From Bacillota bacterium (GTDB lineage Bacteria; Bacillota; Clostridia; Christensenellales; CAG-138), in contig JAEXFV010000099.1 of the NCBI GenBank assembly GCA_023451115.1, positions 1-19,111 on the forward strand: a stretch of 19,111 nucleotides of DNA, written 5' to 3'. Position 1 is the stretch's first letter. Each line of letters opens with the position of its first letter. Below are positions 6,358 to 14,183 of this stretch, one piece after another. The position numbers and the translations under genes were made by a program. The notes beneath the pieces are model-generated. The model worked only from the letters and a program-made list of their open reading frames with translations. It did not search any database and had not been told where the DNA came from.

Positions 6358-7806
6358 ATGGCGAACATCACTTTCTTCAGCGGCGAACAGATTCCTCTGG
6401 AACTACACAAGGTACGGGTTGTGCAAAAGTTGAACCTCCCCCCCGTGGAGCGGCGGCTGCAAGCCATTACAGAGGCGGGGAATAACACCTTTTTGTTGAA
6501 AAACCAGGATATATTCCTGGATATGCTTACGGACTCCGGCGTGAACGCCATGAGCGACCAGCAGATGGCCGCCATGATGATATGCGACGACAGCTATGCA
6601 GGCTCCGCCACCTTTACCAGGCTGGAAAACAAGGTGCATGAAATCTTTGGTACCAGCTACTTTCTCCCTGCGCACCAGGGCAGGGCTTGTGAAAACATTC
6701 TGGCCCAAACCCTTGTTACCCCTGGCAGCGTAATTCCCATGAACTTCCACTTTACCACCACCAAGGCCCATATTACCCGCTGCGGCGGCAGGGTAGAGGA
6801 GCTGGTAATTGAAGAAGGCCTCAACACCAGCAGCGATTACCCCTTTAAGGGCAATTTTGATTTGGAGAAGCTGCGCAGGCTGATCGAAAAAGAAGGGGCG
6901 AAAAACATCCCCTTTATCCGGCTGGAAGCGGGCACCAACCTGATTGGCGGCCAGCCCTTTTCCCTGGAAAACGCCAAGGCGGTTTGCCGCATGGCCCATG
7001 CCCATGGCATTTTAACCGTGCTGGATGCCAGCTTGCTGCAGGATAACCTGTATTTCATTCGGCAGCGGGAAGGCAACTGCCGCAACAAAACCATCCGGGA
7101 AATCACCTTGGAGCTGGCGGAGCAGATGGACATCATTTATTTTTCCGCCCGCAAGCTGGGGTTTGCCAGAGGCGGCGGCATCTGCATGCATTCCCGGGAT
7201 CTGTGCGAGAAGATGAAGGAGCTGGTACCCATGTTTGAAGGTTTCCTCACCTATGGCGGCATGAGCGTGCGGGAGATGGAGGCTATCGCCGTGGGATTGG
7301 AAGAAACCATGGATGAGGATGTGATTTCCCAGGGGCCCCAGTTCATTCAGTTTATGTGCAACGAGCTGATGAAAAACGGCGTGCCTGTGGTAACGCCGCC
7401 AGGGGGTCTGGGATGCCACATCAACGCCATGGAATTTTTGCCCCATGTAAGCCAGCATGAATATCCTGCAGGGGCATTGGCTGCGGCGGCCTACATTGCA
7501 GGCGGCATCCGGGGCATGGAGCGGGGTACAATCTCCGAGCAGCGGGAACCGGACGGGACGGAGCCTTTGGCTGCGGTAGAACTGCTGCGCCTGGCAATGC
7601 CCCGGCGGGTGTTCACCATGTCCCAGGTGAAATATGCGGTAGACCGGCTCACATGGCTCCATGAAAACCGGAACCTGGTAGGCGGCTTGCGCTTTGTGGA
7701 AGAGCCCAAGAGCCTGCGCTTCTTCTTTGGGCGGTTGGAGCCTACCTCCGACTGGCAGCAGCGCCTGGCGGAGCAATTCCGCAAGGACTTTGGAGATAGC
7801 CTGTAA
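6358..7806 (+). CDS. Tyrosine phenol-lyase-like PLP enzyme (tryptophanase/TPL family)
   Basis: The 482-residue product belongs to the beta-eliminating lyases. Tyrosine phenol-lyase (TPL) reversibly converts tyrosine to phenol, pyruvate and ammonia; tryptophanase makes indole. The PLP lysine is K266 in SARK. PLP and substrate residues kept include Y80 (YAGS), R109 (HQGR), N194, D223 and R416 (PRRVF). TPL-type specificity residues are present: Thr133 in FTTT where tryptophanase has Asp, Met387 and Arg389 in MERG where tryptophanase has EIG, and F455/F456 in RFFF. Two usually conserved positions differ. The TPL Arg217 position is Leu226, and the GGHA motif reads GGLG (349-352). There are about 20 extra residues at the C-terminus compared with the ~456-residue TPL. 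ATG 6358 has AAGGAG 11 bases upstream. It is a single-gene transcript under the T-box. Family is firm; the substrate is inferred as tyrosine or a related amino acid. Confidence 0.88.
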   Translation: MANITFFSGEQIPLELHKVRVVQKLNLPPVERRLQAITEAGNNTFLLKNQDIFLDMLTDSGVNAMSDQQMAAMMICDDSYAGSATFTRLENKVHEIFGTSYFLPAHQGRACENILAQTLVTPGSVIPMNFHFTTTKAHITRCGGRVEELVIEEGLNTSSDYPFKGNFDLEKLRRLIEKEGAKNIPFIRLEAGTNLIGGQPFSLENAKAVCRMAHAHGILTVLDASLLQDNLYFIRQREGNCRNKTIREITLELAEQMDIIYFSARKLGFARGGGICMHSRDLCEKMKELVPMFEGFLTYGGMSVREMEAIAVGLEETMDEDVISQGPQFIQFMCNELMKNGVPVVTPPGGLGCHINAMEFLPHVSQHEYPAGALAAAAYIAGGIRGMERGTISEQREPDGTEPLAAVELLRLAMPRRVFTMSQVKYAVDRLTWLHENRNLVGGLRFVEEPKSLRFFFGRLEPTSDWQQRLAEQFRKDFGDSL

Positions 7807-7838
7807 CGGGTAACAAAGACGGGAGAAATTTCCCTTAT

Positions 7839-7880
7839 CAACAGGCAGCGCCGGAAGTTGAGCCCCGGCGCTGCCTGTTG
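7839..7880 (+). terminator. Terminator-like hairpin after the TPL-like gene
   Basis: CAACAGGCAGCGCCGG (7839-7854) pairs perfectly with CCGGCGCTGCCTGTTG (7865-7880). The 16-bp stem is very stable, but only TGTT follows, so termination may be partial or the hairpin may protect the 3' end. Confidence 0.7.
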
Positions 7881-7950
7881 TGTTAGCGCGAAAAGGGCAT
7901 GCGCATTTTTCACTTTTTCCAGAGAGCAGCTGTTTTCATAGGGCAAGATG

Positions 7951-7959
7951 TGGTATAAC
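7951..7959 (+). promoter_or_regulatory. Extended -10 promoter of the flavodiiron operon
   Basis: TGGTATAAC at 7951-7959 fits an extended -10 element (TGnTATAAT with one mismatch). It lies 35 bases before the first start codon. The -35 region is poor, with only T-rich TGTTTTCA about 16 bases upstream, as is often tolerated with an extended -10. Confidence 0.55.
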
Positions 7960-7994
7960 TGAAATAGAACAATGCTTTGTAATGAGGTGAAACT

Positions 7995-9209
7995 ATGCAA
8001 AAGCCCACCGCTCCTGTAACAGTGTTTGACGGCATCTATTGGGTAGGCGCGCTCAATCCCGACCTTCGGCGGTTTGACGTGGTGATGGAAACCGAGTATG
8101 GCACCAGCTACAATGCGTATTTGGTGCAGGGCACGGAAAAAACAGCCCTTATCGAAACCGTAAAGGATAAGTTTCTGCCCGAAAGCCTGGAGCTGATCCG
8201 CCAGGTGATTGACCCGGCCAAGATCGATTACATCATCCTGCAGCATACCGAGCCGGACCATTCCGGTTCCATTGCAGAGCTGCTTGCCCTTGCCCCCCAG
8301 GCAAAGGTTTGCTGCACAAAGCCCGCTTCCCTGTACCTGCCCCATATTGCCAACCGGCCCTTGCCGATGCAGGTGGTGAAGGAGGGGGATGCTCTGGATT
8401 TGGGCGGCGGCAGGGTGCTGCAATTTGTATCCGCCCCGTTTTTACACTGGCCGGACAGCATGTTTACTTACGACACGTTGTCCCATGCCCTGTTTACCTG
8501 CGACGCATTTGGCTGCCACTATGCCGCGGCGCAAGTGCTGGAAAGCAGGACGGATCCTGAATTTCATAAGGCCAGGCGGTATTATTACGACTGCATCGTC
8601 AGCCCCTTTGCGCCTTATGTCACCAAGGCCATCGCCCATGTGCAGGAGCTGGGGCTGGATATTTCCGCCATACTGCCCTCCCATGGCCCGGTGCTGGACA
8701 AAGACCCAATGGGCGCCGTGGCGCTCTATGGCCAGTGGGCAGCCGAGCGCAAAGCCTTGGGGAAAAACCGGGTGTTTGTGGGGTATGTAAGCTGCTATGG
8801 TTACACCAGAGCGTTGGCCCACCGCCTGGCGGAACAGCTGATGGCGCAGGGGATGGAAGTGGATATGGCGGATTTGGTGGATGTGCCGCTGGAAGACCTG
8901 GTAAACCGGGTATATGAGGCGGATGCCATTGCCATCGGCAGCCCCACCGTAAACGCGGATGCATTGCCTCCTGTGTGGGATTTGCTGACCCGGCTGAGCG
9001 TGCCCGTGATGCGGGGTAGGGTGAGCGCGGCCTTCGGCTCCTATGGTTGGAGCGGCGAAGCGGTGCCGCTGGTGGAGGCCAGGCTCAGCGCTTTGGGCTG
9101 CAAGGCCGCGGCCCCCGGCGTGAAAGCAAGATTTCGCCCTGAAGAAGAGGCGCTGTGCCAGATGGATGGTTTGGGGCAGGCCATCGCCAAGGCGGTGAAG
9201 GGCGTATAG
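7995..9209 (+). CDS. fprA: A-type flavodiiron protein (FprA family)
   Basis: A soluble 404-residue enzyme that reduces oxygen to water and/or nitric oxide to nitrous oxide in anaerobes, using a di-iron centre and FMN. The N-terminal metallo-beta-lactamase-like domain (about 1-250) has all di-iron ligands: H84, E86, D88 and H89 in HTEPDH, H151 in LHWPDSM, D170 in TCDAFG, and H230 in PSHGP. From about residue 257 comes the flavodoxin domain, with the phosphate loop SCYGYTRAL and later segments GSPTVNADALPP and FGSYGWSG. There is no rubredoxin extension, so electrons must come from a separate rubredoxin or flavoprotein. ATG 7995 has GAGGTG 7 bases upstream. It is first in an operon with a lipoprotein and a DUF4186 gene. 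Confidence 0.95.
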   Translation: MQKPTAPVTVFDGIYWVGALNPDLRRFDVVMETEYGTSYNAYLVQGTEKTALIETVKDKFLPESLELIRQVIDPAKIDYIILQHTEPDHSGSIAELLALAPQAKVCCTKPASLYLPHIANRPLPMQVVKEGDALDLGGGRVLQFVSAPFLHWPDSMFTYDTLSHALFTCDAFGCHYAAAQVLESRTDPEFHKARRYYYDCIVSPFAPYVTKAIAHVQELGLDISAILPSHGPVLDKDPMGAVALYGQWAAERKALGKNRVFVGYVSCYGYTRALAHRLAEQLMAQGMEVDMADLVDVPLEDLVNRVYEADAIAIGSPTVNADALPPVWDLLTRLSVPVMRGRVSAAFGSYGWSGEAVPLVEARLSALGCKAAAPGVKARFRPEEEALCQMDGLGQAIAKAVKGV

Positions 9210-9236
9210 CCCTTGCCGAAGTTTAAGGAGAAGAGA

Positions 9237-9881
9237 ATGAAAAAAGCATGCCTTGTATTGCTGGTGGTGGCAATGGCGCTTTCTCTCGGGGCCTGCGCCA
9301 GCAAAGGGGAAAGCCCTTCCCTATATGAAAGAGGCCTGGATTTGACTGCGGAGCTGGGCTTGCTTGCCCAAAGCCGGGACTATATCGCCTTGTACAGCGC
9401 CAGCGACGCCATCGCTTCTACTGCGGCACAAATTGCCGGCCAGGACTATGACACGCCCAGGGCTGTGTATGAAATCACAGGCCTGGAAGAGGCGGTGCTG
9501 CAAGCGTTGCTGGGGGATACGGGAACTGCGCTGGACCAGGATGTGGAAGATATGGTGAAAAAACGGATGGGCGCATCGGTAGCATCCCAGATCAACGCGC
9601 GAAATGGCGCGGAGTTTTTGGCCACCACTGCAATCCTCACCAGGGAGGATCACTTCCTTTATGAAGGGTTGCATCAGTCCAAAACCTTTCTCTACTTATA
9701 TGGCAGCGATTATGGCGGCATGGTAACCTTCGTTCCCTTTGGGGATAACATTGTGGAAGCGACTGCCAACATCGTGATGCAGCAGGGGTTCGCCCAGATG
9801 GAAACCGCGCAGGATATGGCAGCGTTTTTTGAAGAGCAATTGGGGCTGTTGGGCGTAACCGTTGCCGCGGTGGCAGCATAG
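9237..9881 (+). CDS. Putative lipoprotein of unknown function
   Basis: A 214-residue product with a clear lipoprotein signal: MKKA, a hydrophobic core, then LGAC with Cys20 as the lipidated residue. The mature part is acidic and looks helical, with no repeat and no motif I recognise; the middle contains KKRMGASVASQINARNGAEF. The frame is open upstream to a TTG at 9213, but ATG 9237 is preceded by AAGGAGA and immediately gives the KK signal start, so it is chosen. It follows the flavodiiron gene by 27 bases and is very likely co-transcribed, so it may act at the cell surface in the same stress response. That role is inference only. Confidence 0.8.
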   Translation: MKKACLVLLVVAMALSLGACASKGESPSLYERGLDLTAELGLLAQSRDYIALYSASDAIASTAAQIAGQDYDTPRAVYEITGLEEAVLQALLGDTGTALDQDVEDMVKKRMGASVASQINARNGAEFLATTAILTREDHFLYEGLHQSKTFLYLYGSDYGGMVTFVPFGDNIVEATANIVMQQGFAQMETAQDMAAFFEEQLGLLGVTVAAVAA

Positions 9882-9902
9882 CCCAGCAGGGGAGGCGGCC
9901 CT

Positions 9903-10271
9903 GTGCAGACTTTGGAACAGGCCTTGGAAAAATTGCAGGCTTCACCGTTTCGCAGGCGCTTTCGGCTGAGCCAGCGGGAGCGGGATTACGTGGAGGCAAA
10001 GGGCATGGAAACCATCCGGGAGCATGCTGTTGCCTTTGTGGAAGCCCGGCTCGCTCCGGCTTTGATACCCAACGATGGCAAGCAGACGCCCATGAGAGGG
10101 CATCCCGTATTTGTGGCGCAGCATGCCACCGCCTGCTGCTGCCGCAAATGCCTGCATAAATGGTACCGTGTGCCGATGGGAGTAGCGCTGACCCAGGCGC
10201 AACAAGAGAAAATTGTCCGTTTGCTGCTGGCATGGATCCAGCGGGAGATGGATCGTGGGAGTGTATTCTAA
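9903..10271 (+). CDS. DUF4186 family protein
   Basis: The 122-residue product matches the DUF4186 family in length and signature: SPFRRRFRLSQRERDYVEAKG near the start, a RLAPALIPNDGKQTPMRGHP core (about 49-68), then an AQHATACCCRKCLHKW cysteine cluster (about 72-87) and a C-terminal IQREM helix. The Cys/His cluster suggests metal binding. The family's function is unknown to me. It starts at GTG 9903, with GGGGAGG 8 bases upstream and 21 bases after the lipoprotein stop, as third gene of the flavodiiron operon. GTG was chosen because no ATG fits before the conserved core. Confidence 0.9.
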   Translation: MQTLEQALEKLQASPFRRRFRLSQRERDYVEAKGMETIREHAVAFVEARLAPALIPNDGKQTPMRGHPVFVAQHATACCCRKCLHKWYRVPMGVALTQAQQEKIVRLLLAWIQREMDRGSVF

Positions 10272-10348
10272 CGGGAAAGCACCCCCACTTTTTTATCGCC
10301 ATTTGGCGGGTTTACCAAGGCCATAGGGCAATGGCTGCCATGGGAGAA

Positions 10349-10388
10349 GGGCTGGAGCTTGGTCACCAGCCCCTTTCTTTTTTTTGTT
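10349..10388 (+). terminator. Rho-independent terminator of the flavodiiron operon
   Basis: GGGCTGG (10349-10355) pairs with CCAGCCC (10366-10372), followed by a pyrimidine tract with eight consecutive T residues. The element overlaps the last codons of the convergent PAP2 gene, where the T-run encodes its C-terminal lysines. Confidence 0.8.
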
Positions 10389-11298
10389 TTCCCAGCCGGG
10401 AGAACAGGGGAAAGGTCAGCGGCCAAAGCCAGCCGCCGATGCAGACCATCAGGAAATAGCGGATGCAATCTCCCATAGGGTGGCCGCCAAACAGGGCGAT
10501 AAGCGGCGCTTTCAGAAAATGCCGGGCTGCCACTACCACCATCAGCCCCAGGGCGCATTTGATGATTTGCGCCCACCATACAGCGTGTGTAGGGAAACTC
10601 TGTTTTTTTTCATCGATCCAGGCGCACAACAACAAGCCCAGGTAAGCGCCCAACAGGGTATAACTGCTCTTTAATCCATGGGCGTCAAACTCGGCTACAT
10701 TGCGGCTGGTGACGGGCATCCACTCTACATACAGCACAGCGCCCAGGCAAAGCAACAGCCCTGCTGCTGCCAAAGCGGCGGACAAGCCAGGCCTGCTTTG
10801 CTCCCGGGCGAACAGGGGAGCGCATCCCAGGGCCAAGCCCCAACCCAGGAGCAATCCCACCCCTACGTCCAGGGGCGTATGCACCCCCAGATAAAGGCGG
10901 GAAAAAGCTACCAACAGGGAGATGCACAGCAATAGCGCTTTCCAGCCCCATTTTTTTGTCCAAAGGCTTAGCCCACCGCATAAAGTGGCTGCGCCCTGGG
11001 TATGGCCGCTGGGAAAAGAGTAACCAGTGGCGGCTGCCCGGGCGCTTTCCACAATGGGAAAGGAAGGGTCCTGCACCCAGGGGCGGGGCAACAGAAAAAT
11101 TGCTTTGCAAAGCTGATTGACTGCGCTGCTGACAAGGCCTAAAAACAACAGCCGCCAGCCCCAACGCTTGTCCACGCACCAAAGGACGACCAGCACCAGC
11201 AGCAAAAATGCCGTCTGTTCGCCCAGTTGGGTGACTGCACCCATAACCGTATCCCAAAATGGCGTGCGAAGAAGCGCCAACGCCCGTAAAATCGTCAT
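10363..11298 (-). CDS. PAP2-family membrane phosphatase
   Basis: An integral membrane phosphatase of 311 residues. The three PAP2 motifs are complete: K65-x6-R72-P73 (KAIFLLPRP), P96-S-G-H99 (FPSGHT), and S133-R-x5-H140-x3-D144 (SRLYLGVHTPLD). About seven or eight hydrophobic segments are visible, including extra C-terminal ones beyond the phosphatase core. Such enzymes dephosphorylate lipid phosphates such as undecaprenyl pyrophosphate or phosphatidate at the outer face of the membrane; the exact substrate cannot be read here. ATG 11298 follows GGAGGA, and the frame open further upstream has no comparable site. It lies about 85 bases downstream of glgA in the same direction, separated by a strong hairpin, so it may be the last gene of the glycogen operon or separately transcribed. 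Confidence 0.9.
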   Translation of the reverse strand: MTILRALALLRTPFWDTVMGAVTQLGEQTAFLLLVLVVLWCVDKRWGWRLLFLGLVSSAVNQLCKAIFLLPRPWVQDPSFPIVESARAAATGYSFPSGHTQGAATLCGGLSLWTKKWGWKALLLCISLLVAFSRLYLGVHTPLDVGVGLLLGWGLALGCAPLFAREQSRPGLSAALAAAGLLLCLGAVLYVEWMPVTSRNVAEFDAHGLKSSYTLLGAYLGLLLCAWIDEKKQSFPTHAVWWAQIIKCALGLMVVVAARHFLKAPLIALFGGHPMGDCIRYFLMVCIGGWLWPLTFPLFSRLGKQKKERGW

Positions 11299-11351
11299 GG
11301 AAATTCCTCCAAATGCTTTTGTGTATTCGTATATCACACAGGTGTAACAGC

Positions 11352-11379
11352 AACGCCGGCGCAACCGCCGGCGTTTTTT
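11352..11379 (+). terminator. GC-rich hairpin between glgA and the PAP2 gene
   Basis: AACGCCGGCG (11352-11361) pairs with CGCCGGCGTT (11366-11375) around CAAC. The T6 run (11374-11379) follows on the plus strand only. On the minus strand, the direction of glgA and PAP2, the tail is TTGCTGTT, a weak terminator. It may partially separate glgA from the PAP2 gene and block antisense read-through. Confidence 0.65.
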
Positions 11380-11382
11380 GTG

Positions 11383-13047
11383 TTATTCGGGTTTCTTTTT
11401 TGCGGAAGGCTTTTTGGGTGCAGGGGCTTTGGCGCCGGACCGTTTTGCTACAGCCTTTGTTGTGGGAGGCTTTTGCATGGGCGCTTTTTTGGGCAGCGCT
11501 TCCTGCTCCTGCTGCTCGGCATCCCAATGCGCAGGTTCCTCTATGGGCATATCCTGCGGCTTGTGCACATTCAAAACAGGCTGACCCATGCCGTCTTCCG
11601 GATAGGCCCTGCCCTTGAGCATGTCCTCATACAGGGCTAAATACCGACGGGCGGAGGCGTCCCACCCAAAATCCATGGCCATGCCCCGGCGCTGCAGGCG
11701 CTGCCACAGCTTGTGGTCATGGAAATAGTCCACCGCCCGTTCTAAGGTAAAGAGCATTTCATGGGCATTGAAATTAGCAAAGGAAAAGCCCGTGCCCTCG
11801 TCCGTGTATTTGTTATAGGGCTGAATGCTGTCCCGAAGCCCGCCGGTTTCCCGCACCACAGGCACTGTGCCGTACCGCAGCGCAATCATTTGGGACAGGC
11901 CGCAGGGTTCAAACTTGGAAGGCATGAGGAACAGATCCGCGCCTGCGTATACCTGGTGCGCCAGCGCCTCGTTGAGCTCAAACCGGGCGCTGATGCGCCC
12001 CTGGTAGCGCCACTGGGCCCAACTGAGCAGCTCCTGATAGTGCTGCTCGCCCAAGCCTACCACCACCAGCTGGATATCCTGGCGCATCATATCTTCCAAT
12101 ACCCGCTCTACAAGGTCCAGCCCCTTTTGTTCCGTAAGCCGGGTGACCATGGCGATTACCGCTGCTTCACTGCGGGGTTCCAACCCCAACTCCCGCTGCA
12201 GGGCGGCTTTGCATGCCGCTTTGCCGGAGAGATCCTCCGGGGTAAAGTGGGCGCAGATGGCCGGATCGGTAGCCGGGTTATAGGCGCTGTTGTCGATGCC
12301 GTTGAGGATGCCTGCCAGCTGGCTGCCGCGACAGCGCAGCAACCCGTCCAGCCGCTCTCCATAATAAGGGGATTGGATTTCCAGCGCATAGGTAGGGCTG
12401 ACGGTGGAAACCATGTCCGCAAATACGATGCCGCCTTTCATAAAACTGACGCAGCCGTAATATTCCAGATAATCCGGGGAATAGTATTTTGCTCCCAGGC
12501 CCAGCATTTCGTCGATATAGCCCCAGTCAAACACGCCCTGGAATTTCAGGTTATGGATGGTATATAATACGCGGATGCCGGCATATTCCGGCTGGGACTG
12601 ATACTGGGTTTTTAACAGCGCCGGGATCATACCCGTTTGCCAGTCGTTACAATGGAGAATATCCGGGAAAAAATCCAGCTTCGGCAGCGCTTCCAGCACC
12701 GCCCGGCAGAAAAAGCCAAACCGCTCTCCTTCCCCCTGGCCATCACCATACACCGATTCCCTCGAAAAATAAAACTCGTTGTCGATGAAATAAAACCGCA
12801 CGCCCTGGTAATCGGCGTATAACAGCCCGCAATACTGCTTGCGCCAACCCATGCCCACATAAAAGTGGGTGATATACTGCATGCGGGCCGCCCACTCGGG
12901 GGCGATGTCCCGGTACTTGGGCAGAATGACCCGGGCGTCGGCGCCAGCCTGCTTCAGCGCGATGGGCAAAGTGCCAGCTACATCGGCTAAGCCCCCGGTT
13001 TTGATAAAGGGTACGGCCTCCGAAGCGGCCAATAATACTTTTTGCAT
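11383..13047 (-). CDS. glgA: Glycogen synthase with a basic C-terminal tail
   Basis: Transfers glucose from ADP-glucose to the non-reducing end of the growing alpha-1,4-glucan (GT5 family). The 554-residue product has the ADP-glucose loop KTGGLADV with K16, the HNLKFQG segment (165-171), the second Rossmann domain start VTRLTEQKGLDL (301-312), and the catalytic region PSKFEPCGLSQ with E380, followed by VVRETGGLRD. The normal enzyme ends near residue 480 (about 477 is usual). Residues 481-554 are an added tail: first acidic (EEPAHWDAEQQEQEALP), then 35 residues with eleven Lys plus Pro and Ala. ATG 13047 is preceded by AAAGGGGG and lies 11 bases after glgD. It is fourth in the glycogen operon. 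Confidence 0.96.
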   Translation of the reverse strand: MQKVLLAASEAVPFIKTGGLADVAGTLPIALKQAGADARVILPKYRDIAPEWAARMQYITHFYVGMGWRKQYCGLLYADYQGVRFYFIDNEFYFSRESVYGDGQGEGERFGFFCRAVLEALPKLDFFPDILHCNDWQTGMIPALLKTQYQSQPEYAGIRVLYTIHNLKFQGVFDWGYIDEMLGLGAKYYSPDYLEYYGCVSFMKGGIVFADMVSTVSPTYALEIQSPYYGERLDGLLRCRGSQLAGILNGIDNSAYNPATDPAICAHFTPEDLSGKAACKAALQRELGLEPRSEAAVIAMVTRLTEQKGLDLVERVLEDMMRQDIQLVVVGLGEQHYQELLSWAQWRYQGRISARFELNEALAHQVYAGADLFLMPSKFEPCGLSQMIALRYGTVPVVRETGGLRDSIQPYNKYTDEGTGFSFANFNAHEMLFTLERAVDYFHDHKLWQRLQRRGMAMDFGWDASARRYLALYEDMLKGRAYPEDGMGQPVLNVHKPQDMPIEEPAHWDAEQQEQEALPKKAPMQKPPTTKAVAKRSGAKAPAPKKPSAKKKPE

Positions 13048-13058
13048 GAGCGCCCCCT

Positions 13059-14183
13059 TTACACAACGGTGCCTTTGCGCAGGATGATGGGGAACGTTTC
13101 CTGCCCCATCAGGCTGCGGCCCCGCTTGACGATAACGGATTTATCCAATATCACGTGATCCAGGTTACAGTTTTCCTGAATTTGCGAACCCTGCATGACA
13201 ATGCAGTTTTTCAGCTTGCTGCCCTGGTTGACGGACACGCCCCGAAACAGCACGCAATTTTCCACCTGCCCCTCTACCACGCAGCCGTCCGCCACCATAG
13301 AGTTTTTCGCTACGGCGTTTCTGCCGTAACGGGCAGAGACCTCGTCTTTTACCTTGGTGTAGATGGGGTGATCCGGGTTAAACAAATCCTCCCGGACTTC
13401 TTTTTTCAGCAGGTCCATATTGTGCCGGAAAAAGGTGTTGAGGGAGTTTAGCCGGGCAACATAGCCATTGTAACGGTAACCGTAGATTTTCAGGCTGGTA
13501 ACGTTGCGCAGGATAATGTCCTGATGGAAGTGATAGCGGCCATGGGCGACCGCTTCCTCCACCAGGTATTCCAGCAATGTTTTTTCCATTACCAGCACAT
13601 TGCAGCTCTGGTAAGGGGTTTTGGGGCGGTAGGGATTGTATTCCACATCCGTCACCCGGCCGGTGATGTCCATGTTCAGCCGCAAATCCTTAAACTGATC
13701 CTCAAGGTTAAATTCCGGATCCTCGTTGTACAGTATGGTGATATCCGCCCCGGTTTTTACATGCTGTTCCAACATGTCGTTAAACTGGGCGTTGAATATG
13801 GTATGGGAGCCGGACAAAATGACATATCGCTGGGCGCTGCGGCGGATATAGCCGGAAATGCTTTTCAGCGCGTCCACAGAGCCACGATACAGCCCGGTGT
13901 TTTCCCGGGTAACGTAAGGGGGCAGGATGAACAGCCCGTCCCGTTTGCGGTGCAGATCCCACTCCTTGCCAGAACCCAGGTGATCCATGAGGGAATGGTA
14001 ATTCTTCTCGGCTACAATTCCCACGTTGGTGAGGCCCGAGTTCACCATGTTGCTCAAAATAAAATCAATGCAACGGTAGCGCCCGCCAAAGGGCACCGCG
14101 GCTACGGAGCGGGAATAGGTCAGATCCTTGAGCTGCATGTTGTTGTCGCTGGTAAGGATAATGCCAAACGCGTTGGTAATCAC
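13059..14183 (-). CDS. glgD: GlgD, regulatory subunit of ADP-glucose pyrophosphorylase
   Basis: A 374-residue homologue of GlgC that in Firmicutes forms a hetero-oligomer with GlgC and raises its activity. The nucleotide-binding GGQGSRL loop of GlgC is replaced by ILTSDNN, as expected for a non-catalytic GlgD, while SVAAVPFGGRYRCIDFILSN, ILSGSHTIFN and a left-handed helix region (GCVVEGQVENCVLFRGVSVN) are kept. The start is a GTG at 14183 with AAAGGAGG 9 bases upstream, giving the usual beginning VITNAFGIIL. The frame remains open further upstream inside glgC, but that part is not GlgD-like. The GTG overlaps the glgC stop by four bases (GTGA), so the two subunits are probably translated in equal amounts. 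Confidence 0.95.
   Translation of the reverse strand: MITNAFGIILTSDNNMQLKDLTYSRSVAAVPFGGRYRCIDFILSNMVNSGLTNVGIVAEKNYHSLMDHLGSGKEWDLHRKRDGLFILPPYVTRENTGLYRGSVDALKSISGYIRRSAQRYVILSGSHTIFNAQFNDMLEQHVKTGADITILYNEDPEFNLEDQFKDLRLNMDITGRVTDVEYNPYRPKTPYQSCNVLVMEKTLLEYLVEEAVAHGRYHFHQDIILRNVTSLKIYGYRYNGYVARLNSLNTFFRHNMDLLKKEVREDLFNPDHPIYTKVKDEVSARYGRNAVAKNSMVADGCVVEGQVENCVLFRGVSVNQGSKLKNCIVMQGSQIQENCNLDHVILDKSVIVKRGRSLMGQETFPIILRKGTVV

Noticed and set aside
6358..7806. Calling the lyase a tryptophanase
   Set aside because: It has Thr (FTTT) and Arg (MERG) at the positions that separate tyrosine phenol-lyase from tryptophanase, and the leader points to tRNA-Tyr rather than tRNA-Trp.
10685..11527. 280-codon minus-strand frame overlapping the PAP2 and glgA genes
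   Set aside because: It crosses the glgA/PAP2 junction in another frame; the PAP2 motifs are all in the competing frame with a good ribosome binding site.
11761..12567. 268-codon open frame on the plus strand
   Set aside because: Antisense to the well-supported glgA; no start signals and low-complexity translation.
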